This document shows, piece by piece, positions 12,590 to 33,004 of a stretch of 64,000 nt of DNA. The notes beneath the pieces are model-generated. The model saw only the letters and a list, made by a program, of their open reading frames with translations. It made no database searches and was not told the origin of the DNA. A program made the translations under genes and the position numbers. This stretch comes from Eriocheir sinensis (lineage: Eukaryota; Arthropoda; Malacostraca; Decapoda; Varunidae): contig NW_026111672.1 in the NCBI RefSeq assembly GCF_024679095.1, positions 1 to 64,000 on the forward strand, written 5' to 3'. Positions within the stretch are counted from its first letter, which is position 1; each line of letters starts with the position of its first letter.

Positions 12590-13260
12590 CACCCTTTGAA
12601 TTCCCTGAGGATTCAATCTGCTCCTCCTCATTACACCCTCTTTAAATCCCCTAGAGGATTTACACTTCCTACACCCCTACACCCCTTTCCCTCACCTCAC
12701 CTAAGCCCCCCCCCCCCCTCGCTCACCTCACATCCCTTTTGCTCCTCCTCATCCCCTAGAGGATTAGCCCTTCCTACTCCTCCCTACCTCCACATATTTC
12801 TAAGCCTCCCCTCACTCACCTTACCTCACATCCTATTTAGCCATCCCTTCACCCACCTTACCTCGCCTCTTTCTTAACCTTTCTTGTTCTCACACACCTC
12901 ACTCACCTCACATCCCTTCCTACTCCTCCTCTCTCACTTACCGCATTTCCCTCACATCTCTTCCTACTCCTCCTCTCTCCCACCTCACCTATTTCCTAAC
13001 CCTCCCTGATCTCACACACCTCACTCACCGCCTCCCTTTCCCCTCTTTACTCACCTCACATCCCTTCCTACTCCTCCTCTCTCCCACCTCACCTATTTCC
13101 TAACCCTCCTTGATCTAACACACCTCTCTTTCACCCTCTTTACTCACCTCACATCCCTTCCTACTCCTCCTCTCTCACTTTTCCTCCATTACTAAACTAC
13201 CTCTCACACACCTCACCCCCTTTCCTAATCCCCTTCACTCTGTGTTTTTATCTCTTTCAT
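12590..13260 (+). repeat. Pyrimidine-rich imperfect repeats
   Basis: C/T-rich DNA with repeated blocks such as CACCTCACATCCCTTCCTAC (about 12905, 13050 and 13150) and CTCCTCTCTCCCACCTCACC. It leads to TTCATTTCAGCTAAG just before the ORF1 start. No coding potential was seen. Confidence 0.7.
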
Positions 13261-13270
13261 TTCAGCTAAG

Positions 13271-14326
13271 ATGGCGCCTAAGAAGTGCAGTACTTGTAAC
13301 GGTAGCTTCTCAGCTCACTTTTTTACAGGGCGTTCTGCTGTCTGTCGACTGTGTCTGTCCAGGCAGCATCTCGAGACAAGACTGCAGGAGCAGGAAGAGA
13401 AGATGGAAGAAGGCCAGAATAAAATAATAGAGCTTTCTCACCAGGCAGCATCTCGAGACCAGACTGCAGGAGCAAGAAGAGAAGATGGAAGCAGGTCAGA
13501 ATAAAATAATAGAGCTTTCTCGCACTGTTGCCTCCTTGCAGGAATTCATCCAGGCTAACGTTGCTGTGGTGCCAAACCCTTCTCCAACCGCCCATTGCCC
13601 TCAGCGGTATCGTCGACACCAGCGGACAACACCACGCAACGGGAGGATGCTAGTGGCACCGACCATGATGGCTTCACCGTCGTGAATGGAGGAGCCAAAC
13701 CAGCCAGACAAGCGATTTATCCTGTTCATTGCTTCAACAGGTTTGCCATTCTGGAGGAGGAGGACGAGCAGGAGAGCACCTTCCTGGTGGGTGACTCCAT
13801 GATTCGCCAGCAGGTCGTTGAGTTCTGCGGCAGAGTTCCTCGTCGAAGACGGAACTATTGCTATCCTGGTGCTGGGATCGACGACATAACTGCTGCTCTT
13901 GAGGAGATCTCCTCCCAGGCTACTAATGATTCACTGTTTGTTATTCACACAGGTACGAACGACATCACCACGACCCGGTCTGAGGACCTCCTGGAGAAGA
14001 ACCGTAGGCTCATCCAGCAGTATAAGACTAAATCCCTAACATTTTGATTTCAGGAGTTCTACCACGGACTTGGGCAGAGAGCGACTTTTCAGTAAGGCCT
14101 TCAGCCTTAACAACCGCTTACAGACTCTTTGCAGGAGCTTGACGTGGAGTTCCTCAACACATGGGACAATTTCTATGGACAAAATGAGCTCTTTCACAGG
14201 TACGGATTGCACCTTTCTCCCATCGGGGCAGCCAGACTCGGAAGGCTCCTCAACGAAGCAGTGCGGGTCATCCAAACAAAAACGAGTCACGGCCACGTCC
14301 CTCCACCCCACCCGTGTAAATAGACG
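13271..14326 (+). pseudogene. CR1-type ORF1: zinc finger, coiled coil, SGNH esterase
   Basis: The N terminus has two Cys pairs (KKCSTCNGS and CRLCLS), a treble-clef-like finger, then a Q/E-rich coiled coil (RLQEQEEKMEEGQNKIIEL). Next comes an SGNH-hydrolase-like domain with block I FLVGDSMIRQQ, block III HTGTNDI and block V YGLHLSPIGAARLG. Such esterase-like ORF1 proteins are known in CR1 and L2 LINEs and are thought to bind RNA or membranes. Breaks: an exact-looking 82-bp tandem duplication (13363-13444 and 13445-13526) shifts the frame, and further shifts lie near 13590 and 14040. Without them one frame would run to the stop at 14326. Confidence 0.82.
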
Positions 14327-14369
14327 CCGTGCATCGCAACAAACCCGTAACCGTGATCCCGCAAGTACC

Positions 14370-17163
14370 ACCACCTCTATTACTAAGCCTCTAGATAACT
14401 TAAAAATCCTTAGTTTCAATGCGCGTAGCCTAAGAAACAAATTTGATGAACTGAGATGTCTTGCTTTAACAGAAAATTTCGACATAATTGCTATAACCGA
14501 AACATTTATCGACACCACAAATATTGATTTAAGTTCCGAATACAACATAGATGGCTACAGACTCTTCAATAAAGATCGTGTAAACCGTAGAGGCGGTGGC
14601 GTCGCCCTTTATGTCAAAAGCTATTTGCAACCCACTGACAAAACACCGGGAAACAGTAACGTTGAACATTTGTGCGTGCGAGTAAACATTGCAAAAGTCA
14701 ACTTAAATATATCTGTCACCTACAGACCTCCTGGCAATCACTCGATGACGACCTTGAAATGTACAGCGTCTTAAGGCAGTCACTTAATAACAGCGACTCA
14801 CTGATATTAGGAGACTTTAACCTCCCCAATATCGACTGGGCGACACTGTCAGGTACAGAAGGCGAGTCACATAGAATGATCGAATTTCTAGAAGAAAATT
14901 ATCTAAGCCAAATGGTTTCTGAGCCAACTCGACAAAATAATATACTCGACCTTGTTATAACGACCCAAGATAACCTAATCAGTAGTGTCACGGTAGGAGA
15001 ACACCTCGGTTCTTGCGATCATAAATTAGTGCGCGTCGACATTAAAGCTCAATCATCAGTGACTGAAAATAAAGTAAAGGTGCCCAATTTCAAAAGAGCT
15101 AACTTCGTAGAAATCCGACAAAACTAACAGAAATACAACTATCAGATGACGGCAACGTAGAGGAAGCCTGGCTAAGCCTTAAAAATCACTTACTCACTCA
15201 GCAGAACACATTCGTCCCCTTGTGCGAGAAGCGAATTAACACTAATAAAAGCCCACCGTGGTTTAATAGCGAAATTAAACAATCAGTCAATGAGAGAAAA
15301 TTGTTTTACAGGTTAAAGAAAGAACAAAGCACGCCCGAAAACATTAGACTTTATAATGATGCCAGGCGATGAGTAAAAAGACTAGTAGGTCAGGCAAAGC
15401 GTAGATACGAAGAAAATATTGCAGCCAACTGTAAAAATAATCCGAAATCTTTCTTCAGTTACATAAACAACAGAAAGGCGATCAAAAGTGGTATTGGACC
15501 TTTAACAAACAGCGACGGTGCACTAGTGACTGACAGCCAACACATTGCAAACCTCTTAAACAATTACTTTTCCTCGGTGTTTAATACTAACAGTCTTCCT
15601 CTCGCTACCACCAACACCAGTACTATTGTAAATCTCGAGCATTCATTGCCTAATTTTGAAATAACAACCGATGAAGTCCTTAAAGCTCCATTCACTTAAA
15701 ACAAATAAAAGTCCTGGACCTGACAAAGTATATCCAACTCTGCTGAAAGAAACAAAGAGCGAAATACTCTCCTCCCTCACAACTGTATTCAATATGTCCT
15801 TGCGACAAGGCATCGTCCCTTCAGATTGGAAAAAGGCTAACGTGACACCGATTTTCAAGAAAGGAGACAAAAAAGTACCAGGTAATTACAGGCCCATTAG
15901 TCTAACTTCGGTTGTAGGTAAGCTACTTGAGGGCATAATTAGAGACAAAATTGTGAATTACCTTGAAAGCCACTCATTGATTGGGGACTCACAACATGGC
16001 TTCCGAAACAAAAGATCCTGCCTATCAAACCTATTAACCTTTTATAACGACCTCTTCACTGTTTATGACGTAACCAAATCACTGGACGTAGTCTATCTTG
16101 ATTTCCAGAAAGCGTTTGATAAAGTCCCGCATCATAAATTACTTTACAAATTAAAGCAAATAGGTATTGACGGTCAAGTAAACCAATGGATCGCGAATTG
16201 GTTGAGCAACAGACAACAAAGAGTAGTGATTGACGGATTTAACTCAGAGTGGGCGCCTGTCACTAGTGGCGTCCCTCAGGGCTCGGTCCTTGGCCCAGTG
16301 CTCTTCATTATTTACATCAACGACGTGGATGTTGGACTCAATAACCGCATTAGTAAATTTGCAGACGACACAAAGATTGGCAACTCGGTTCTCACTGACG
16401 AAGACAGGCAAAGCCTCCAAGAGGATTTGCACAAAATTTCAGCTTGGTCGGATAGATGGGAGATGCCCTTTAACGTAGACAAGTGCCAGGTCCTTCAAGT
16501 TGGAACGAGGAATAAGAAGTTCGAATACGAAATGCGCGGCGTTAAACTCAAAAGCGTTCAATGCGTCAAAGACTTGGGGGTCAAAATAGCGTCAAACCTC
16601 AAATTCTCACAGCAATGCATCGATGCAGCAAATAAAGCGAACAGAATGTTGGGCTTCATTAAAAGAAACTTTGTATTCAAGAATAAAGATGTAATACTCC
16701 CGCTCTACAACAGTTTAGTCAGACCCCACTTGGAATATGCGGTACAGTTTTGGTCTCTCCACCATGCAAAGGATATTGCTAAATTAGAAGGTGTTCAGCG
16801 TCGGGCAACGAAAATGATCCCTTCCTTGCGCAACAAATCCTACGAAGAAAGGCTACCCTTAACATGTTCTCTCTTGAGAAACGTCGCCTCCGAGGAAAAC
16901 TGATCGAATGTTTTAAAATACTTAATGGTTTCACGAATGTAGACAGATCAACATTGTTTATGATCGATGACACTTTGCGCACGAGGAACAATGGCGTAAA
17001 ACTCAGATGTAGACAAGTAAATTCAGACTGCACCAAATTTTTCTTCACCAACGTTGTAGTGCGAGAATGGAATAAGCTTCCACCGTCAGTGGTCCAGTGT
17101 AACACGATTGACTCCTTCAAAAATAAGCTCGACCGTCACTTCCTTCAACTTAATATCAACTAG
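14370..17163 (+). pseudogene. CR1-type ORF2: endonuclease plus reverse transcriptase
   Basis: The endonuclease domain shows ILSFNARSLRNKFDEL, FDIIAITETFID, GGGVALYVKSY, NISVTYRPPG and LILGDFNLPNIDW. The RT domain from about 15650 shows [69 protein letters not shown] and the catalytic [11 protein letters not shown] (FADD). The thumb and C-terminal part match copy A1. Frame changes occur near 14740, 15125, 15370-15690 and 16855, but a single frame of about 410 codons (15671-16903) spans most of the RT. Near identity with A1 suggests recent activity of the family. Confidence 0.9.
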
Positions 17164-17304
17164 AGCAGAAATGCAACGTTTTGGAGTCTTCTGATTAATG
17201 TAAAATCACTTAGGTTTAAGGACAGACCACCAAGTCTGGACCATGGGGTCTGTGTGGTCTGATTTTCTATGTAAATCTGTGTAAACAAGTATTTGCTTTC
17301 TAAA

Positions 17305-18455
17305 CTGCCCTCTTTCGGATTCTCCTTCTCTCTGTTCCTTTATCTCCAGTTTCCTTTCCGGCCGTTCTATCTCTGTTGTGGTAGACGGTCACTGTTCTTC
17401 TCATAAACCTATCAACAGTGGTATTCCACAGGGCTCTGTCCTATCACCCACTCTCTTCTTGTTATTCATCAGTGATCTTCTTTCCATAACAACCTGTCCT
17501 ATCCACTCATACGCTGATGACTCCACTCTGCATTATTCAACTTCTTTCAACAGAAGACCCTCTCAACAGGAATTACATAACTCCAGGCTGGAGGCTGCAG
17601 AGCGCTTAACCTCAGACTTTACTATCATTTCCGATTGGGGTAAAAGGAACCCCGTGTCCTTCAATGTCTCAAAAACTCAATTTCTTCACCTATCAACTCG
17701 ACACAATCTTTCAAACACCTATCTCCTATTCTTCGACAACACTCAGCTGTCACCATCTTCAACACTAAACATCCTCGGTCTATCCTTAACTCAAAATCTC
17801 AACTGGAAACTTCACATCTCCTCTCTCGGTAAATCAGCTTCCTCGAGGTTGGGCGTTCTGTATCGTCTCCGCCAGTTCTTCTCCTCCGCGCATTTGCTAT
17901 CCTTATACAGGGGCCTTGTCCGCCCTCGTATGGAGTATGCATCTCATGTGTGGGGGGGCTCCACTCACACAGCTCTTCTGGACAGAGTGGAGTCTAAGGC
18001 TCTTCGTCTCATCAGCTCTCCTCGTCCTACTGATAGTCTTCTACCTCTTAAATTCCGTCGCGATGTTGCCTCTCTTTCTATCTTCTATCGATATTTCCAC
18101 GCTGACTGCTCTACTGAACTTGCTAACTGCATGCCTCCCCCCCTCCCACGGCCCCGCTGCACACGACTTTCTACTCATGCTCATCCCTATACTGTCCAAG
18201 CCCCTTATGCAAGAGTTAACCAGCATCTTCACTCTTTATCCCTCACCCTGGTAAACTCTGGAACAATCTTCCTTCATCTGTATTTCCTCCTGCCTACGAC
18301 TTGAACTCTTTCAAGAGGAGGGTATCAGGACACATCTCCTCCCGAAATAGACCTCTCCTTCCGCCACCTCTTATGATTCTTTTTTAGGAGCAGCGAGTAG
18401 CGGGCTTTTATTTTATTATTGTTACCTTTTTTGTGTGCCCTTGAGCTGTCTCTGT
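17305..18455 (+). mobile_element. LINE family B, RT to 3' end (copy B3)
   Basis: Starts at SFLSGRSISVVVDGHCS and encodes NSGIPQGSVLSPTLFLLFIS, the YADD box in IHSYADDSTLH, FNVSKTQFLHLSTRHN and NILGLSLTQNLNWKLHISSL. It continues with LVRPRMEYASHVWGG to LVNSGTIFLH, where one base is missing relative to copy B4 (LSL versus SFIPHAG). About 300 codons are open. The 3' UTR (AGCGAGTAGCGGGC, GCCCTTGAGCTGTCTC) ends in TGTAAA and runs into (CA)n. The N-terminal RT part and the endonuclease are absent. The LINE clade is not assigned. Confidence 0.9.
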
Positions 18456-18458
18456 TGT

Positions 18459-22609
<4,151 letters not shown>

Positions 22610-23201
22610 TATCTTTTTCCCTTCCTCATCTCATTACTGTTATATTTCTAACTCCCTTTTCCTCCCTCTTTATGTTCCCCTTTCTTCATTTACTTTATTT
22701 CATCACATTTCCTTTCTTTTTCTCCTTCCAGCAAAATAAGTAAAGATGAAAAACAAAGGCGAGTAAAATATATTAATAAACTGTTATCTGTCTGCAGGAA
22801 TATGAACCTTCCCCCGAGCCTGCCATGGGACCCCCTCCTCCTCCTCCTCCTCCTCCTCCTCCTCCTCCTCATCGTCGCCCCAGGATAAAGGTAAATGGCG
22901 CTGAGTAATTGTTCTTTACTAATTTTACCTGCCTGTGTATGCACTTAGTCGTTTTTACCTTCTAGTCCCAGGCGAGAATCTTTACAAGTGGTGGAGTTTT
23001 TTTCGTACAGGTGTTAGAGCGAGGTTTGTTTTATGTTTTGTTCTGATTTGTACTTCTGTTTATTTTTATCTGTCTGTCTGTTGTCGTCTCTGTGGGACGT
23101 AATTTTTCTTATTATCAGTTTGAATTTTCTGCGTGACTGTCATTTTTTTTTACCTGTGGCGAAAATGTAATGTTTTTTTGTTGTATATCTCCATATCAGT
23201 C

Positions 23202-23207
<6 letters not shown>
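22610..23207. other. Unassigned DNA with (CCT)n
   Basis: T/C-rich DNA with a (CCT)n tract at 22830-22870. No gene or recognisable repeat family was seen. Confidence 0.5.
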
Positions 23208-23259
<52 letters not shown>

Positions 23260-23365
23260 TCATCACCTCACAGTTATTGTTTTAATAATTTGCACGACTC
23301 GCCGGACGTGTGCGGTCACCCAATATGACGATAAATTTTTCACGCCACGAGCCAGTAAACAGCGG

Positions 23366-23420
<55 letters not shown>
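23208..23420. repeat. (CA)n and (GT)n pair
   Basis: (CA)n at 23208-23256 and (GT)n at 23368-23420. They are complementary tracts 110 bp apart and could pair as a hairpin. No gene was seen in 23421-23680. Confidence 0.93.
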
Positions 23421-23424
<4 letters not shown>

Positions 23425-23675
23425 AGTCAAGTGTTGGTGTCCAAATTCTACCTGTCTAAGATAATTTGACGGGCCAGGTAATTTAAGCATGAATTTCTGT
23501 CTTTATTGGTTAGTAAAGAAAATTAAGATGCGTAAATTAATGTATAAACGAGAGAAAGAAAAAGGAAAGAGAGAAGTAAGAAAGACGGACGAGTAGATAG
23601 ATGGAAGCATGATGTGTGTATATACTCAATGAGAAGACTGGAATTTTTATCTCCCGACTGGTGGTGAAAAATCAG

Positions 23676-24098
23676 TTAATTATTCATGGGGGTCATACAC
23701 CGGGGGGCGCTTCGCCGTGCCCGAAGATCCCTCTGGGAGATTCTCCAATCAGGCCTCCTTCCCATCCAGAGTACTTCCTGGCAGGATCCATCAACTTGCT
23801 CAAACCACGAGCTTCGCGGGCGTCCCCTTGGCCTCCTCCGCTCAGGACTGTCTCTTACAGAAACAACCCAGTGAGCAGCATCAGCTTCTGGGTGACGTGC
23901 CACGTGCCCTTGCAGGAATCCCACGGAGTCGCAGGAGATCCCAGAGTGCCTCGCGATGCACTGAGTCAAACGCCTTCTTGAGATCGACATAGGCTGCAGA
24001 CATTTCACGTCGAAACTCACGTCCGCGCCTTACCAGTACGCGAAGCGCTAGCATACGGTCACTTGTTGACTTACCAGGCGTGAACCCAGACTGTGTGG

Positions 24099-24100
<2 letters not shown>
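23676..24100 (-). mobile_element. LINE remnant with internal deletion
   Basis: From 24100 downward the frame reads [20 protein letters not shown], then AAYVDLKKAFDSVHREALWD (RT motif A) and LLRLRGIPAR. It then jumps to a C-terminal block GHVARHPEADAAHWVVS with RRPRGRPRSSW and a VDGSCQEVLWMGR segment. The RT core with the YADD box, about 400 codons, is missing between them. The two blocks belong together in full-length LINEs of this kind, so this is an internally deleted copy. Confidence 0.75.

Positions 24101-24102
<2 letters not shown>

Positions 24103-24191
<89 letters not shown>
24103..24191. repeat. (TA)n microsatellite
   Basis: Perfect TA units between the LINE remnant and a SINE end. 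Confidence 0.97.
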
Positions 24192-25115
<924 letters not shown>

Positions 25116-25116
25116 A

Positions 25117-25560
25117 TAGAAATCAAGGCGCATACCAACCATGCCACCTGATGAGCTAAAAGACTTCACGCCAGAGGTTGCATTTAAGCAGCCAACCTGA
25201 CGCCCCCACCCTCTTACGAGGAATGAAAGGTAAAGAAGTCCCGCTCACGCTCGGGGCAGTCGGAAAGAATTTTAATCAATCATCAGGTGGCATGGTTGGT
25301 ATGCGCCTTGATTTCTATTCAGAAAGTACGGGTTCGATTCCTGGCACAAGTGGTTTGTTGAGATGTTTTTCAGTCGGTTAAAGACAGTTCCTTGATATAT
25401 ATACCACGGCGTTGTGTCGTCTGGGATTGATTAAAAATCTTTCCGACTGCCCCGAGCGTGAGCGGGACTTCTTTACCTTTCATTCCTCGTAAGAGGGTGG
25501 GGGCGTCAGGTTGGCTGCTTAAATTCAACCTCTGGCGTGAAGTCTTTTAGCTCATCATCA
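25117..25560. repeat. SINE palindrome: 135-bp inverted repeat plus 40-bp inner repeat
   Basis: The arm at about 25148-25282 (from TGATGAGCTAAAAGACTTCA) is repeated as its reverse complement at about 25426-25560 with only a few mismatches. A second 40-bp block (AATAGAAATCAAGGCGCATA, from 25118) is inverted at 25281-25320. The centre holds a tRNA-like SINE head: A-box-like GGTGGCATGGTTGGTATGC and B box GGTTCGATTCC near 25330. The structure fits inversion or template switching of a SINE. Confidence 0.85.
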
Positions 25561-26519
25561 GCTCCTATCCATTCCTACGCCGATGATTCCACTCTGCATT
25601 ACTCAACTTCTTTTAATAGAAGACCCACCCTTCAGGAACTTAACGACTCAAGGCTGGAGGCTGCAGAACGCTTAGCCTCAGACCTTACTATTATTTCCGA
25701 TTGGGGCAAGAAGAACCTGGTGTCCTTCAACGCCTCAAAAACACAGTTTCTCCACCTATCCACTCGACACAATCTTCCAAACAACTATCCCCTATTCTTT
25801 GACAACACCCAGTTATCACCTTCCTCAACACTAAACATCCTCGGTCTATCCTTAACTCAAAATCTCAACTGGAAACTTCATATCTCATCTCTTACTAAAT
25901 CAGCTTCCTCGAGGCTGGGCGTTCTGTACCGTCTCCGCCAGTTCTTCTCCCCTGCTCAGTTGCTGTCCATATACAGGGGCCTTGTCCGCCCTCGTATGGA
26001 GTATGCATCTCATGTGTGGGGGGGCTCCACTCACACAGCTCTTCTGGACAGAGTGGAGGCTAAGGCTCTTCGTCTCATCAGCTCTCCTCCTCATACTGAT
26101 AGTCTTCTACCTCTTAAATTCCGCCGCAATGTTGCCTCTCTTTCTGTCTTCTATCGATATTTCCACGCTGACTGCTCTTCTGAACTTGCTAACTGCATGC
26201 CTCCCCCTCTCGCGGCCCGCTGCACTCGACTTTCTACTCATGCTCATCCCTATACTGTCCAAACCCCTTATGCAAGAGTTAACCAGCATCTTCACTCTTT
26301 CATCCCTCACGCTGGTAAACTCTGGAACAATCTTCCTTCATCTGTATTTCCTTCTGCCTACGACTTCAACTCTTTCAAGAGGAGGTATCAGACACCTCTC
26401 CTCCTGTATTTGATCTTCCTTTCAGCCACCTCTTTTGTTTTACTTTAGAGCAGCAGTAGCAGGCTTTTTTATTATTGTTTTCTTTTTGTGTGCCCTTGAG
26501 CTGCCTCCTTTGTTGTAAA
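25561..26519 (+). mobile_element. LINE family B, 5'-truncated (copy B4)
   Basis: Opens at PIHSYADDSTLHY, just upstream of the RT YADD box. It then runs open for about 290 codons through IISDWGKKNLVSFNASKTQF, ILGLSLTQNLNWKLHISSL, LVRPRMEYASHVWGG and FIPHAGKLWNNLPSSVF to the stop near 26448, then the shared 3' UTR ending TTGTTGTAAAAAAA and (TA)n. It is the most intact family B C terminus in the window. The 5' truncation lies exactly at the right arm of the SINE palindrome. Confidence 0.9.
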
Positions 26520-30465
<3,946 letters not shown>

Positions 30466-30471
30466 TTCTCT

Positions 30472-32781
30472 CGACCTTGTTATAACGACCCAAGATAACC
30501 TTGTCAGTAGTGTCACGGTAGGAGAACACCTCGGTTCTTGCGATCATAAATTAGTGCGCGTAGACATTAAAGCTCAATCATCAGTGACTGAAAATAAAGT
30601 AAAGGTGCCCAATTTCAAAAGAGCTAACTTCGTAGAAATCCGACAAAAACTAACAGAAATACAACTATCAGATGACGGCAACGTGAGGAAGCCTGGCTAA
30701 GTTTAAAAATCACTTACTCACTCAGCAGAACACATTCGTCCCCTTGTGCGAGAAGCGAATTAACACTAATAAAAGCCCACCGTGGTTTAATAGCGAAATT
30801 AAACAATCAGTCATGAGAGAAAATTGTTTTACAGGTTAAAGAAAGAACAAAGCACCTGAGAACATTAGACTCTATAATGATGCCAGGCGACGAGTAAAAA
30901 GATTAGTATGTAAGGTAAAACGTATATATGAAGAAAATATTGCAGCCAACTGTAAAAATAATCCGAAATCCTTCTTCAGTTACATAAACCACAGAAAGGC
31001 GATCAGAAGTGGAATTGGACCTTTAACAAACAGCGACGGTGCACTAGTGACTGACAGCCAACACATTGCAAACCTATTAAACAATTACTTCTCCTCGGTG
31101 TTTAAGACTAACAGTCTTCTTCCCGCTACCACCAACACCAGTACTAATGTAAATCTCGAACATGCATTGCCTAATTTTGAAATAACAACCGATGAAGTCC
31201 TTAAAGCTCTCCATTCACTTAAAACAAATAAAAGTCCTGGACCTGATAAAGTATATCTTATAATGCTTAAAGAAACAAAGAGCGAAATAGTCTCCTCCTC
31301 ACAACCGTATTCAATATGTCCTTGCGACAAGGCATCGTCCTTCAGATTGGAAAAAGACTAACGTGACACCGATATTTAAGAAAGGAGACAAAAAAGTACC
31401 AGTAATTACCGACCCATTAGTCTAACTTCAATTGTAGGTAAGCTACTTGAGAGCATAACTAGAGACAAAATTGTGAGTTACCTGAAAGCCACTCATTAAT
31501 TGGGGATTCACAACATGGCTTCCGTAACAAAAGATCCTGCCTATCAAACCTATTGACCTTTTATAACGACCTCTTCTCAGTTTATGACGTAACCAAATCA
31601 TTGGACGTAGTCTATCTTGATTTCCAGAGATAAAGTCCCACATCATATATTACTTTATAAAATAAAACAAATAGGTATTGACGGTCAAGTAAACTAATGG
31701 ATCACGAATTGGTTGAGCAACAGACAACAAAGAGTGCTGATTGACGGATTTAACTCAGAGTGGGCACCTGTCACTGGTGGCGTCCATCTGGGCTCGGTTC
31801 TTGGCCCAGTGCTCTTCATTATTTACATCACCGATGTGGATGTTGGAATCAATAATCTCATTAGTAAATTTGCAGACGACACAAAGATTGGTAACTCGGT
31901 TGTCACTGAAGAAGACAGACAAAGCCTCCAAGAAGATTCGCATAAAGTTTCAGCTTGGTCGGATAGATGGGAAATGCCCTTTAATGTAGATAAGTGCCAG
32001 GTCCTTCAAGTTGGAACAAGAAATGAGAAATTCGATTACGAAATGCGCGGCGTTAAACTCACAAGCGTTCAATGCGTTAAGGACCTGGGGGTCAAAATCA
32101 GGTCAACCCTCAAATTCTCACATCAATGCATCGATGCAGCAAATAAAGCGAACAGAATGTTGGGCTTCATTAAAGAAACATTTTATTCAAGAATAAAGAT
32201 GTAATACTTCCGCTCTACAATAGTTTAGTCAGACCCCACTTGGAATATGCGGTACAGTTTTGGTCTCCTCACCATGCAAAGGACATTGCTAAATTAGAAG
32301 GTGTTCAGTGTCGAGCAACAAAATTATTCCTTCCTTGCGCAACAAATCATACGAAGAAAGGCTTTCCACCTTAACCTGTTCTCTTGAGAAACGTCGCCTC
32401 CTGAGGAAAATTAATTGAATGTTTTAAAATACTTAATAGTTTCACGAATGTAGACAGAACAAAATTGTTTATGATCGATGACACTTTGCGAACGAGGAAC
32501 AATGTCATAAAACTCAAATGTAGACAAGTAAATTTAGACTGCACCAAATTTTTATTAACCAACTTTGTATTGATAGAATTGAATAAGCTCCACCCTTAAG
32601 TGGTCCAATGTAAAACTATTGACTCCTTTAAAACAAGCTCGACCGTCACTTCCTTGAACTTAATATTAACTAGAGTAGAAAATCAACGTTTTGGAGCCAT
32701 CTGATTAGTGTAGATTCACTTAGGAAGGACAGACCACCTAGTCTGGACCATGGGGTCTGTGTGGTCTGATTTTCTATGTAA
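30472..32781 (+). mobile_element. CR1-like LINE family A, 5'-truncated (copy A4)
   Basis: Begins at TCGACCTTGTTATAACGACC (endonuclease C-terminal part), only a few bases after the 3' end of A3, in the same direction. The RT region carries SPGPDKVYLIMLK, a deletion in the DFQKAFDKV block near 31628, a mutated [15 protein letters not shown] and an intact [11 protein letters not shown]. The C-terminal third is more degraded than in A3. The 3' end TGATTTTCTATGTAAT runs into (CT)n. Confidence 0.88.
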
Positions 32782-33004
32782 TCTCTCTCTCTCTCTCTGC
32801 AAGTCTGTTTCTGATTTAAGTGCTGATTTTCAAACAATCCTTATTGAACCAGCAATGAAAGTATTCCCTCAATGAGGAAAGACCTTCCTTAAATAAGTAA
32901 TAATAGTATTTTGATTGGTTTTGATAGACAGTTTTATTCAAGTAGAAAAGAATACCATAAGGCGAAGCATAAGAATAATGTATTAAAAAGTTCGAGTAGC
33001 TATA

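Larger units (their letters stand above)
13235..17278 (+). mobile_element. CR1-like LINE family A, near full-length (copy A2)
   Basis: The most complete retrotransposon in the window. ORF1 starts at 13271 (ATGGCGCC), ORF2 lies at about 14370-17163, and the 3' UTR ends near 17278 with TGATTTTCTATGTAAAT. An esterase-type ORF1 plus an endonuclease/RT ORF2 is the known plan of CR1-clade LINEs. If the upstream 77-bp array and CT-rich block are its 5' UTR, the element would begin near 11.7 kb. A family B LINE follows immediately. Confidence 0.87.
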
